NCBI RefSeq assembly: GCF_025336545.1
Contig: NZ_JAODBU010000003.1
Span: 1-64,000 of the forward strand
Length of the DNA stretch: 64,000 nt
Reading direction: 5' to 3'
Source: Eubacterium_U album
GTDB lineage: Bacteria > Bacillota > Clostridia > Lachnospirales > Lachnospiraceae
A model generated the notes under the pieces. The model worked only from the letters and a program-made list of their open reading frames with translations. It searched no databases and was not told the DNA's origin. Numbering within the stretch: position 1 is the stretch's first letter; each line of letters begins with the position of its first letter. The translations under genes and the position numbers were made by a program. This document shows positions 18,398-26,384 of this stretch, piece by piece.

Positions 18398-19189
18398 ATG
18401 ATAATCACATCAAATACAAATGAACAGATAAAGAATTTAATTCATTTAAAGGATAAGAGCAAAGCCAGAAAAACTTCAGGAACATTTATTGTAGAAGGAA
18501 TTAAAATGTTTCAGGAAATACCAAAAGAAGATTTTATTAAGGCTTATGCTTCTGAAAGCTTTTATGAAAAAAGAAAAGAAGAAATATCAGATTATTTTAA
18601 GAAAAATAATTTAAAAGAAGATGTTCAACTTGTTAGCGACAGTGTATTCAAAAAAATATCAGATACAGTAACGCCACAGGGAATATTAGCTGTTGTAAGA
18701 CAAAAAACATATTCTATTGAAGATATAATAAAATCAAGAAATAAAGAAAAAAGCTGTATTGTTGTACTTGATAGAATTCAGGATCCCGGGAATCTCGGTA
18801 CAATAGTAAGAACAGGCGAAGCTGCCGGAATTACAGGAATAATTATGAGTAGTTCAACTGCAGATATTTATAATCCAAAAGTTATACGTTCTACGATGGG
18901 GTCAATTTATAGAGTTCCATTTGCAATAGTAGCTGATTTGCCTAAAGCAGTAGATATATTAAGAGAAGATGGTATAACATGTTTTGCAGCACATTTAAAG
19001 GGTGAATTATATAATTCAGGAACACTTACAAAGGATTGTGCTTTATTAATTGGAAACGAAGCAAATGGATTAAGTGATGAAGTAGCAAATAAAGCAGACA
19101 AACTAATTAAAATCCCTATGGCAGGAAAAGTAGAATCACTAAATGCGGCAATTGCAACATCAATATTAATGTATGAAGCAACAAGGTAA
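18398..19189 (+). CDS. SpoU/TrmH-family RNA 2'-O-methyltransferase
   Basis: Transfers a methyl group from SAM to a ribose 2'-OH in rRNA (RlmB-like) or tRNA; 263 aa. An N-terminal substrate-binding domain begins with the family-typical region NEQIKNLIHLKDKSKAR. The C-terminal alpha/beta-knot holds the three SpoU motifs: DPGNLGTIVRTGEAAG, GNEANGLSDEV and PMAGKVESLNAAIA. It starts three bases after ktrA, with GAGGG in the preceding codons as the likely ribosome site. The exact target base cannot be named from sequence. Confidence 0.92.
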   Translation: MIITSNTNEQIKNLIHLKDKSKARKTSGTFIVEGIKMFQEIPKEDFIKAYASESFYEKRKEEISDYFKKNNLKEDVQLVSDSVFKKISDTVTPQGILAVVRQKTYSIEDIIKSRNKEKSCIVVLDRIQDPGNLGTIVRTGEAAGITGIIMSSSTADIYNPKVIRSTMGSIYRVPFAIVADLPKAVDILREDGITCFAAHLKGELYNSGTLTKDCALLIGNEANGLSDEVANKADKLIKIPMAGKVESLNAAIATSILMYEATR

Positions 19190-19239
19190 AAAAGGTTCTA
19201 AACTTTGGATTTCTCCATGCTTGACAAAGAACCAAAAAA

Positions 19240-19459
19240 ACTCCCACATTTGTATCTTATTCTTGTGAAGTTCTATGATATCAATAAAGAACGCTCGCAC
19301 TGCTTGTCGCTCGTAGCAGTTCTAAATATTCAGCACACAGACCGGCTTTGAAACCTAAAGTTTCAGCCGGTCTATGCACCGAATATTTGAACCGACGGCG
19401 CCAAATGCACTTTATTTGATATCATAGAACTCCACAGTTATGAGAACAAATGTAGGAGT
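19240..19459. repeat. Long nested inverted repeat between convergent genes
   Basis: Fifty-base arms at 19240-19289 and 19410-19459 are imperfectly complementary; the best block is AGTTCTATGATATCA. Inside lie AAATATTC/GAATATTT, AGACCGGCT/AGCCGGTCT and GAAAC-CTAAA-GTTTC, giving a central hairpin, plus side arms with two CGCTCG copies. A-rich left and T-rich right flanks let it end transcription from both sides (rRNA methyltransferase on +, mecA on -). It is much larger than a normal terminator and may be a dispersed repeat or a MITE-like element. No ORF is present. Confidence 0.8.
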
Positions 19460-19465
19460 CTTATT

Positions 19466-20158
19466 TTATAAAGCTGATAATTTCTCTACAGCTTTGTCAT
19501 CAAGTATTTCTTCAAAATGTTCAAGATAAAATAAATCTTTTGCATACGTTGCACTTTCAATTTGACCGTGTTCTGTGATAAATCCTAAAATTTTATTTAA
19601 TACTGAAGGCTCAGTTGATTCTAAGCATATAGATAAATAATATTTATTGTTATATGGAGATTTATATACAGAACTATCTCCTTTAAAATAAGGCATGATT
19701 AACTTTGTTACAGTAATCACATCGCTTAAATTATCATATATTGAAATATTGTAAAGCAAGTCAGAATCACCGGAATTATCCGATACTTCGTCCTTTACAG
19801 ATGAAACAATGTTGTCTAATTCTTCCGGATTAATATCGTCAAATGGATCAAAAGCATCTTCCTCTTTATTAGAAGAAAATAATTTAGCTAAACTGCTTCC
19901 GCGGTCATCTCCATCTTCAACTTTTGTAATCAATAAAACGATATTTTCAGGAGAAACCGGAATTGCTTCAACCATAAGAGGTTTGTCGTTTACTTCAAAT
20001 CCAAAATCCTCATTGGCCTGACGCATCATATCTTGAAAAAGTTCCTTTGTTTTCCCTGCCCCAAAAGCCAATTCACTGAATTTAATATGTCTGTCTTCTA
20101 AATCAGCACGGCTTATTGTGCAACGAATCTGCTTATCATTGATTTTTTCAATTTTCAT
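19466..20158 (-). CDS. mecA: Adaptor protein MecA
   Basis: Adaptor that delivers substrates to the ClpC chaperone; 230 aa. The N-terminal substrate-binding part begins MKIEKINDKQIRCTISRADLE with the typical HIKFSELAFG... FFQDMM-like helix (TKELFQDMMRQA). A central acidic linker is followed by the C-terminal ClpC-binding domain (YNKYYLSICLES, then YAKDLFYLEHFEEIL). GGTGATTT precedes the ATG. Monocistronic, convergent with the methyltransferase gene. In Bacilli MecA controls competence; in Clostridia its targets are less clear. Confidence 0.9.
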   Translation of the reverse strand: MKIEKINDKQIRCTISRADLEDRHIKFSELAFGAGKTKELFQDMMRQANEDFGFEVNDKPLMVEAIPVSPENIVLLITKVEDGDDRGSSLAKLFSSNKEEDAFDPFDDINPEELDNIVSSVKDEVSDNSGDSDLLYNISIYDNLSDVITVTKLIMPYFKGDSSVYKSPYNNKYYLSICLESTEPSVLNKILGFITEHGQIESATYAKDLFYLEHFEEILDDKAVEKLSAL

Positions 20159-20460
20159 AAAATCACCTCACTAACAGTTTAGATTCGTATAGTTTATTAT
20201 ATCCACTATAAAAAAATATGTAAAGTTTTCATCCATATTTTAATATGTAATATATTGCAAATATGGAAAAGTTTCAATATAAAATAAGGATATTTGACAA
20301 AATATTCTTATTTATATTTATATTATACGTCAAAAAAGAACACAATATGTCAAAAAAATGAAAAATATATGATATATATGATAAATAAGATGTTGGGGTC
20401 AAAAGCCTCAACTTTGACGCCTGCGGATTGTATTTTTTAACAAATCGTTCTAAATTAATG
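20159..20460. other. Intergenic region upstream of mecA
   Basis: AT-rich spacer holding the mecA promoter on the minus strand and a hairpin GGTCAAA/TTTGACGCC at about 20397-20421 followed by TATTTTTT. The hairpin may end a minus- or plus-strand RNA. Translated frames here lack ribosome sites and are not called. Confidence 0.45.
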
Positions 20461-20489
20461 TTGCGTATTTTATACAATATGTGTATAAT
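20461..20489 (+). promoter_or_regulatory. Strong plus-strand promoter with no obvious gene
   Basis: TTGCGT (20461-20466) and TATAAT (20484-20489) with 17-base spacing. It points into a region without a plus-strand gene and toward the terminator at 20681-20757, so it probably makes a short RNA. Confidence 0.6.
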
Positions 20490-20495
20490 GATTGA

Positions 20496-20757
20496 GAGAA
20501 GGAGTATATGTTATAATATGGGTAAGAACACTTCTTTGCAACTATTGGAATGCCGATATGCAACGACTTACTATTAATAAGTTTTATGAAATGTTAATAT
20601 ATATCACAATTATTATTTAAAGTATTAATAGTTTGACCTTTTATAATACGGAGTATACGGAATTTCCCTTAAACAAATAAAAGAGCCGGTTATATATAAT
20701 AATATTTGTCAGATAATGTATTTGAACAATTATTATAATAACGGGCTCTTAGTTTTT
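20496..20757 (+). ncRNA. Candidate small RNA of about 260 nt
   Basis: Bounded by the promoter at 20461-20489 and a terminator. Near its 5' end AAGGAG (20499-20504) is followed by ATGs at 20508 (three codons) and 20518 (19 codons, MGKNTSLQLLECR...), so a small peptide is possible but spacing is poor. An inverted repeat TTGCA...TGCAA (20537-20564) lies inside. Purely inferred from signals; no known family recognised. Confidence 0.4.
20681..20757. terminator. Bidirectional terminator
   Basis: AAGAGCC(G)GTTAT... pairs with ...ATAACGGGCTCTT, with inner AT-rich pairing, followed by TTAGTTTTTT on the plus strand and AAATAAAAG (T-rich on minus). It ends the LRR gene on the minus strand and the candidate small RNA on the plus strand. 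Confidence 0.8.
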
Positions 20758-20769
20758 TGCTAATTTATT

Positions 20770-22785
20770 TTATAGAGAACACATACACCATTTTCCATAA
20801 ACACGTTTACCTTTAACAATTTTAAAAGGTCTGATTTTTACATATAAATATTGTTTTGACGGATTGTTTGAATCCGTATTAATTCTTCCGTTTAATACAA
20901 CTTTTGCTGAAGTGTTTTTTCTGCCAACATCCATAGCCTTGTATTTTTTGAAGTTTTTATTTGTAGCATATCTTATCTGATATCCTGATGCTCCGGTAAC
21001 CTGATTCCAATGGATTGTGCCTGAAAATTTTTTCTTGTTTTTAAACTGACTTAATAAAGAAATATAGGCATTTGTTTTTGCAGATTTAATTCCGGCAGAA
21101 TAACATATTCTCAAATTATTACAGCCATCAAAAGCTGTATCCGAAATAGAAAGTTTGTTACCGTTAATTGTAATATTTTTAAAATCAGAACAATTGCTAA
21201 ATGCAAAACTTTCAATATTTGTCACGGAATATGGAAGGGTTATATTCTTTAATATAGTATAAGCAAAAGATGAGTTGCCAATAGTTTTAATACCATGTCC
21301 AAAAGACACATTTGTGAGTGGATTATTTTCAAATGCACCTTCACCAATTATTTCAATATTATCGCCTAAAGTTAAATCAGAAATACTATTGCGACTAAAC
21401 ATATGATTTGGAATTGTCTTAAGGTTTAAAGGAAAGTTTATAGTTTCAATAGCGTTATCAGCAAATACATAGTCACCCCATGTAAGAACAGTTTCAGGAA
21501 GTGTTATGCTTTTAAAATTACATAATCTAAAAGCACGATTTCCTATATAATATAATTTGTCAGGAAAATTAATTTCCGAAAGATATATGCAACCATTAAA
21601 GGCATCATCTCCAATTTTTAAAAGAGTAGATGGAAGTATAACTTTTTTAAAAGAGTATCTTGAGTCTGTTACATATGAATTAAATGCGTTAGGAGCAATT
21701 TCTGTTACTCCCTCGGGAATTTCAACAGTCGAAAGTCTGCCGTTATAACCGATAACAACATTGTCGTTTGTAATAAACATACCATTTTCAAATCTCAGTT
21801 TATTGCCAAGAGCCAGTGAAAGATGATAAATATCTATGCGGGCTAATGAACTGTAAAGAGTAGAAATGCTTAAGGAATCAAGTGAGTCTGATCCAATTGC
21901 AATGTCAGTTACAGAGGTCTGAGAAACAGAGGCCTTAGCAAAATATTTATCTTTTTCTATGGTTGTAACGCTTCCGGGAATCACTAGTTTTGTAAGATTA
22001 GTACAGCATGCGTAAGCATCGGAAGACGAATCTGTCTGGGCATAAAGAATAGACTGAAGGTTAAATTCCTGACAACCATCTTCAATAATTAGTTCAGTTC
22101 TTTCAGAAGGAACACGAACTATGTTCAAACCATTTTTAGAATAAATTATACCATTTATAGATTTATATGCAGGGTCTTTTTTGTAAACTACAAGATTGTT
22201 TGTTTTTACTGTTGAAACTACATCTAACTTAAGAGACGATGAAAACTTAACTGTTTCAATTATAGTATCTCCGCTTATGGAATCGTATGCATCATCCCCC
22301 GGGAGTGTCTTAACATTATAATTTCCGGGAACTGATAATTTAGACAATGAATCACAAGAAGAAAATGCACATTGTCCAATAGTGCTAACAGTGTTTGGTA
22401 CTATAATCTTTTTTATTTTTGTTCCGTAAAAAGCGTAACAATTTATGACTTTCAAAGTGTTTGGAAGCTTAACTTTTTGCAGATTTTTACAATTATAAAA
22501 TGCGTATTTAGAAACAGATGTAACGCCATTTCTTATAATAACGGTATGTATTTGTCTGTTCTTTTTAAATGTCATTGAGTTAGGCATTTTACCTTTTCCA
22601 TAAATGGTAATAGTTCCATCCTTTATTTTATATTTGACGGAAGCTATCTGAGTGGAAGAGCTACTTTGATTGATTTTTGCTGCCGCATTTACATTTTTTA
22701 AAATTGCACTATTTCCAAAAATAAATATAGAACAAAAAAATGTAAGGATTAATAAAGTTACACCAGATTTAAAAGTTTTTGCCAT
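20770..22785 (-). CDS. BspA-like leucine-rich-repeat surface protein
   Basis: Secreted protein of about 671 aa. A signal peptide (VTLLILTFFCSIFIFGNSAIL) is followed by about fifteen BspA/LRR_5-type repeats, for example VSKYAFYNCKNLQKVKLPNT, INFPDKLYYIGNRAF and LTNVSFGHGIKTIGNSSF. The C-terminal ~90 residues form an Fn3-like module (IHWNQVTGASGYQIRYATNKNF). Such proteins are linked to host or surface binding in gut bacteria, which is family knowledge. The open frame extends to 22911, but ATG 22785 has GGAGGG six bases upstream and begins the signal peptide, so it is chosen. It is divergent from the GH18 gene. Confidence 0.88.
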   Translation of the reverse strand: MAKTFKSGVTLLILTFFCSIFIFGNSAILKNVNAAAKINQSSSSTQIASVKYKIKDGTITIYGKGKMPNSMTFKKNRQIHTVIIRNGVTSVSKYAFYNCKNLQKVKLPNTLKVINCYAFYGTKIKKIIVPNTVSTIGQCAFSSCDSLSKLSVPGNYNVKTLPGDDAYDSISGDTIIETVKFSSSLKLDVVSTVKTNNLVVYKKDPAYKSINGIIYSKNGLNIVRVPSERTELIIEDGCQEFNLQSILYAQTDSSSDAYACCTNLTKLVIPGSVTTIEKDKYFAKASVSQTSVTDIAIGSDSLDSLSISTLYSSLARIDIYHLSLALGNKLRFENGMFITNDNVVIGYNGRLSTVEIPEGVTEIAPNAFNSYVTDSRYSFKKVILPSTLLKIGDDAFNGCIYLSEINFPDKLYYIGNRAFRLCNFKSITLPETVLTWGDYVFADNAIETINFPLNLKTIPNHMFSRNSISDLTLGDNIEIIGEGAFENNPLTNVSFGHGIKTIGNSSFAYTILKNITLPYSVTNIESFAFSNCSDFKNITINGNKLSISDTAFDGCNNLRICYSAGIKSAKTNAYISLLSQFKNKKKFSGTIHWNQVTGASGYQIRYATNKNFKKYKAMDVGRKNTSAKVVLNGRINTDSNNPSKQYLYVKIRPFKIVKGKRVYGKWCMCSL

Positions 22786-23095
22786 ATAAATCCCTCCTCT
22801 CACAGCTTTGAACAGCTGGATAAATTTGAAATTTTTCATACAAATAAATATGTATTTTCCGCTCATACTAATTGATTTAATTATACCAAAATATAGTCTG
22901 AAATTAAACAAAAGTTATTAAATCTTAAGATATATAAAGATGAAATTATGTTATATATATGTTATGATGTAGTAGTTAAATATTTGCAAAAAAAATGCTA
23001 ATAAAATGATGTGAATATCAAAAATATGCATAATAAATTGGTAAGCCTATAGTAGTGTTCAATTTAGGAAGATATTCACAGAGGAGGAAGAACAA
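22786..23095. other. Divergent promoter region, LRR gene / GH18 gene
   Basis: A 310-base AT-rich spacer. It contains ribosome sites at both ends and alternating AT stretches (TTATATATATGTTATGATG near 22950). I see no ORF with a credible start and no clear operator. Confidence 0.5.
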
Positions 23096-24889
23096 GTGAG
23101 AAAGAGCATAAAGTATATAATGACAATGGCTACAATCTCAGCCATGGCAATAACAATGACAGGATGTTTTGGACCGGAAACAAGTAAAGAATATGTTACT
23201 TTGAATGATTATATGATGCTTCATTATACAGATGATGATGGAAATGAGGTTACAGCGACATCTGCAGATGGAAATGAAATGGCAGCAGTTGTCTGTGATA
23301 ATGAATATGTAAATAAATATGCATTTGAAAAAGATGGCGATACTTATATGGATATAAGTGGAGTGAAAAAATATATTGATGACAGATTTTACTATGATAG
23401 TACGGAAAATACAGTTATGTATACTAATGCAACTACAATATATACAAGCCCTGTAGGCAGCAATGAAGTTACAGGCGGTACAAAAGAAAATCTTGATTTT
23501 ACATCATCAGTTATGGATGGTGAGATATGTTATGTAAATTTAAAATATATAAGCAAATACATTGATTTTGATTATAAATATGCAAAAGCAAATGGGGATA
23601 AGCCTGCAGTTGTTGTAGTTAATACAAAAAGCCGTGAGGATAAAAATGGCACTGTAAAGAAAAATACTCAGATTAGAACAGATGCAGATTATATGGCTGA
23701 TATTGTTAGTGACGTAAAGGCTGATACAAAACTCACAATTTTAGATAAAGGTGATGAATGGGATAAAGTTGCTACAGACGATGGAGTTATAGGTTATATT
23801 TTAAATAAGAGAGTTAAAGTAGGAAAAACAACAAAAGTTTCATATAAAAATGATTATGATACATATACGCATAATGTCTTAGATAAAAAGATAAGCCTTG
23901 CATGGCATCAGGTTATGTATTCATCAAGTAATTCAGGGTTAAGTGACATGATAAAAAACGCTAAAGGTCTTAATGTTATTTCACCAACATGGTTTAGCGT
24001 AAGTGATTCAAAGGGAGAAGTGTCATCAATAGGCTCAGCGGATTATGTAAAGAAGGCACATAGTGCTGGACTTGATGTATGGGGACTTGTAAGTGATTTT
24101 GAAACAGATGGCAATGGAGATTATTATATAAAAACAGTTGTAAATAATACAAAAGCAAGACAAAAGATGGTTTCTAATATAATGAAATATGCATCATTAT
24201 ATGATTTAGATGGAATTAATGTAGATTTTGAATATATAAATGTTTCTGAGGGAGCCGGATATTTACAGTTCTTGAGAGAATTGTCAATTGAATGCAGAAA
24301 GAAAGGTATAGTTTTATCAATAGACAATTATCAGCCGTCTGCATGGACAGAATTTTATGACAGAAATCAGCAGGGAAGATTAGCAGATTATGTTGTTGTA
24401 ATGAATTATGACGAACATACAACTTCAAGTAATGAGGCAGGATCAGTATCATCATTGACATTTACGGAAGAAGGTTTAAAAAATACAATTGATGAAGTGG
24501 GAGATGCTTCAAGAGTAATTAATGGAATGCCATTTTATACAAGAATATGGACGGAAACTCCTGAGGACGAATCAGATGGAAATGGAAAATTAATCGAAGA
24601 TGCTGCAAATGGTAATTATGTTTTGTCAACAAAGGCTGTTTCAATGGATGCGGCAAAAGAAGCGTATACAGAAGCAGGGGCTACACCTAGTTATAATGAA
24701 GAAACAGGACAAAATTATGTTGTTTATGAAAAAGGAAACAGTACATACATGATTTGGCTCGAAGATGAGACTTCAGTAAAGGCAAGACTTGAGTTAATGA
24801 ACAAGTACGAAATTGCCGGGGCAGGATATTGGAAATTAGGATTAGAGTCAGACGATATATGGAATACGATTTCACAATATTTTAAATAA
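23096..24889 (+). CDS. GH18-family lipoprotein with SH3 and copper-amine-oxidase-like domains
   Basis: Exported glycosidase-like protein of 597 aa that probably acts on peptidoglycan or the spore cortex. The GTG start has GAGGAGG upstream. A signal peptide ends in a lipobox-like TMTGC near residue 23. Residues about 70-170 resemble a copper amine oxidase N-terminal-like domain, and residues about 185-245 a bacterial SH3 domain. From about 260 onward a GH18 barrel carries DGINVDFE near residue 371, keeping the catalytic glutamate, with MNYDEHT and the C-terminal YWKLGLES. This layout matches YdhD/YaaH-like proteins of spore formers. Monocistronic or first of the run to tadA. Confidence 0.88.
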   Translation: MRKSIKYIMTMATISAMAITMTGCFGPETSKEYVTLNDYMMLHYTDDDGNEVTATSADGNEMAAVVCDNEYVNKYAFEKDGDTYMDISGVKKYIDDRFYYDSTENTVMYTNATTIYTSPVGSNEVTGGTKENLDFTSSVMDGEICYVNLKYISKYIDFDYKYAKANGDKPAVVVVNTKSREDKNGTVKKNTQIRTDADYMADIVSDVKADTKLTILDKGDEWDKVATDDGVIGYILNKRVKVGKTTKVSYKNDYDTYTHNVLDKKISLAWHQVMYSSSNSGLSDMIKNAKGLNVISPTWFSVSDSKGEVSSIGSADYVKKAHSAGLDVWGLVSDFETDGNGDYYIKTVVNNTKARQKMVSNIMKYASLYDLDGINVDFEYINVSEGAGYLQFLRELSIECRKKGIVLSIDNYQPSAWTEFYDRNQQGRLADYVVVMNYDEHTTSSNEAGSVSSLTFTEEGLKNTIDEVGDASRVINGMPFYTRIWTETPEDESDGNGKLIEDAANGNYVLSTKAVSMDAAKEAYTEAGATPSYNEETGQNYVVYEKGNSTYMIWLEDETSVKARLELMNKYEIAGAGYWKLGLESDDIWNTISQYFK

Positions 24890-24942
24890 TTACTCATAAA
24901 AATTGTTTTGGCTTCATATAATTTTAAAGAAGGAGTGAGGCC

Positions 24943-25386
24943 ATGATTAATACAAAACGAGTTTTTTACATTTATTCTTACAAAAGAGGAGTAAAGGGCA
25001 GAAATGTAGGATTTGCCAGAATCAGGGGAAGAGATGATAATTATAAGTTGAATGTATCCATTAAAGTTCCGGTAGAATATGGTGCTGAGAATATGGAAAT
25101 ATGCCTGCTTAAAAGAAATCAGGGATTTGTATCCGGATATAAGGTTGGCACAATGACACCATTTAATGAAATATGTAAATTCAATACCGTGATTAGTTCG
25201 AAAAAATTGCGGGAAGCTGAATTTGATATAAATGATATTGATGGAATTTATATATTTGGAACAGAGCAGGATGGATATGCTTTTTTTGCAAAAATGGAGG
25301 ATGAATTGAATGATCATCCAAAAGAATTATTTGATTATCAGATGGACAAATTTAATAGGAATTCACAACTTGTATATGTAAATTAG
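24943..25386 (+). CDS. Conserved hypothetical protein (DUF6128-like)
   Basis: A 147-aa cytosolic protein with no signal peptide. Its beginning (FYIYSYKRGVKGRNVGFARI) matches a pattern I remember for a Lachnospiraceae family annotated DUF6128; this assignment is from memory. Two beta-rich stretches follow (YKLNVSIKVPVEY, MEICLLKRNQGFV) and a C-terminal segment IDGIYIFGTEQDGYAFFAKME. AAGGAGTG precedes the ATG. It is encoded six bases upstream of the tadA ribosome site, so the two are probably co-transcribed. Function unknown. Confidence 0.75.
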   Translation: MINTKRVFYIYSYKRGVKGRNVGFARIRGRDDNYKLNVSIKVPVEYGAENMEICLLKRNQGFVSGYKVGTMTPFNEICKFNTVISSKKLREAEFDINDIDGIYIFGTEQDGYAFFAKMEDELNDHPKELFDYQMDKFNRNSQLVYVN

Positions 25387-25397
25387 GAGCATTGCCA

Positions 25398-25850
25398 ATG
25401 AATGAAAAATACATGAAAGAGGCAATTAAGCAGGCAAAAAAAGCTGCTTCAATAGGTGAGGTACCGATAGGTTGCGTAATTGTTTATAAAGATAAAATTA
25501 TAGGCAGAGGCTATAACAGAAGAATGACAGATAAAAATGCTTTAAGCCATGCAGAATTAAATGCCATAAAAAAAGCAAATAAAGTGTTAGATGACTGGAG
25601 ACTTGATGACTGTGAAATGTATGTAACAACAGAGCCATGTCAGATGTGTGCGGGTGCAATTGTACAGGCAAGGATTAAAAAAGTTTACATAGGTTGTATG
25701 AATCCCAAGGCAGGTTGTGCCGGTTCTATTATGAATTTGTTTAATGTAGATGCTTTCAATCATCAGGTAGAAAGTGAAAATGGAATTCTTGAAGAAGAGT
25801 GCAGCATGTTACTTAAGGAGTTTTTTAGAAATCTTAGAAATAAAAAGTAG
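25398..25850 (+). CDS. tadA: tRNA-specific adenosine deaminase
   Basis: Deaminates adenosine 34 to inosine in the anticodon of tRNA-Arg (ACG); about 150 aa. The zinc deaminase signature is complete: HAELNAI near residue 53 (His ligand and catalytic Glu) and PCQMCAGAI near residue 83 (two Cys ligands). The open frame starts at TTG 25392, but ATG 25398 has AGGAG at 25385-25389 with eight-base spacing and is preferred. Its position just before the SRP RNA gene is common in Firmicutes. Confidence 0.95.
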   Translation: MNEKYMKEAIKQAKKAASIGEVPIGCVIVYKDKIIGRGYNRRMTDKNALSHAELNAIKKANKVLDDWRLDDCEMYVTTEPCQMCAGAIVQARIKKVYIGCMNPKAGCAGSIMNLFNVDAFNHQVESENGILEEECSMLLKEFFRNLRNKK

Positions 25851-25872
25851 TTTCATTTAGTATTATTTTACG

Positions 25873-25902
25873 TTGACAAAGTAAAATAAAATAATGTATA
25901 CT
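25873..25902 (+). promoter_or_regulatory. SRP RNA promoter
   Basis: TTGACA (25873-25878) and TATACT (25897-25902) with 18-base spacing, placing transcription start near 25909, about 25 bases before the first paired base of the SRP RNA. Confidence 0.8.
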
Positions 25903-25933
25903 AAATGTCTGTAATTGAATAAGTTTAAAACTT

Positions 25934-26194
25934 CCGCGCAGCCGGGGAGATAGCGGTGCCCTGTACCTGCAATCCGCTACAGCAGGGGTGATGCTTTGCG
26001 TCGGGTCTATTTTGTAGAGCTGCCCTTTATAAGTGATGTTGACGCTTGGGTCTTGTGCAACGGAAATTTGTGAATCGTGTCAGGTCAGGAATGGAGCAGC
26101 ACTAAGCAAAACCTTTCGTGTGACGCGAGGGTGCCTGAGCTGAGTTAACTGTAGAGGTAACGTCTATGAGATTTTCACAAAACAAAGCGCGCGG
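25934..26194 (+). ncRNA. ffs: Signal recognition particle RNA, large type
   Basis: About 261 nt of the Gram-positive large SRP RNA, including an Alu domain. The ends pair (CCGCGC 25934-25939 with GCGCGG 26189-26194). The 5' Alu-type part has CCTGTACCTGCAATCCGC. The conserved helix 8 is clear: GTCAGGTCAGGAATGGAGC followed by AGCAC near 26080-26105, the site that binds Ffh. It has its own promoter and terminator. Confidence 0.95.
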
Positions 26195-26205
26195 ATTAAA
26201 ATAAA

Positions 26206-26239
26206 AAGAACTATGACTTTATAAGTTATAGTTCTTTTT
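26206..26239 (+). terminator. Terminator of SRP RNA
   Basis: AAGAACTATGACTT / AAGTTATAGTTCTT hairpin followed by TTTTT, immediately after the SRP RNA. Confidence 0.9.
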
Positions 26240-26384
26240 TTGGTCGAAAAAAAGATTCACATATATAAGGTGGTTTGCTATAATGAAGCAATGTATTTAA
26301 TATGACGATTAGGTATAAATGCATAATATAAAAGATACTAAAATAGAAATGCAAATGAGTAAAAGTATAATTAAAAAATAAAGC

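Noticed and set aside
20274..20477. 67-residue minus-strand frame
   Set aside because: No ribosome site, very AT-rich, and it covers a hairpin and the promoter region; most likely noncoding.
24724..25317. 197-residue minus-strand frame opposite the GH18 end and the next gene
   Set aside because: It is antisense to two well-supported genes, lacks a ribosome site and spans their junction.
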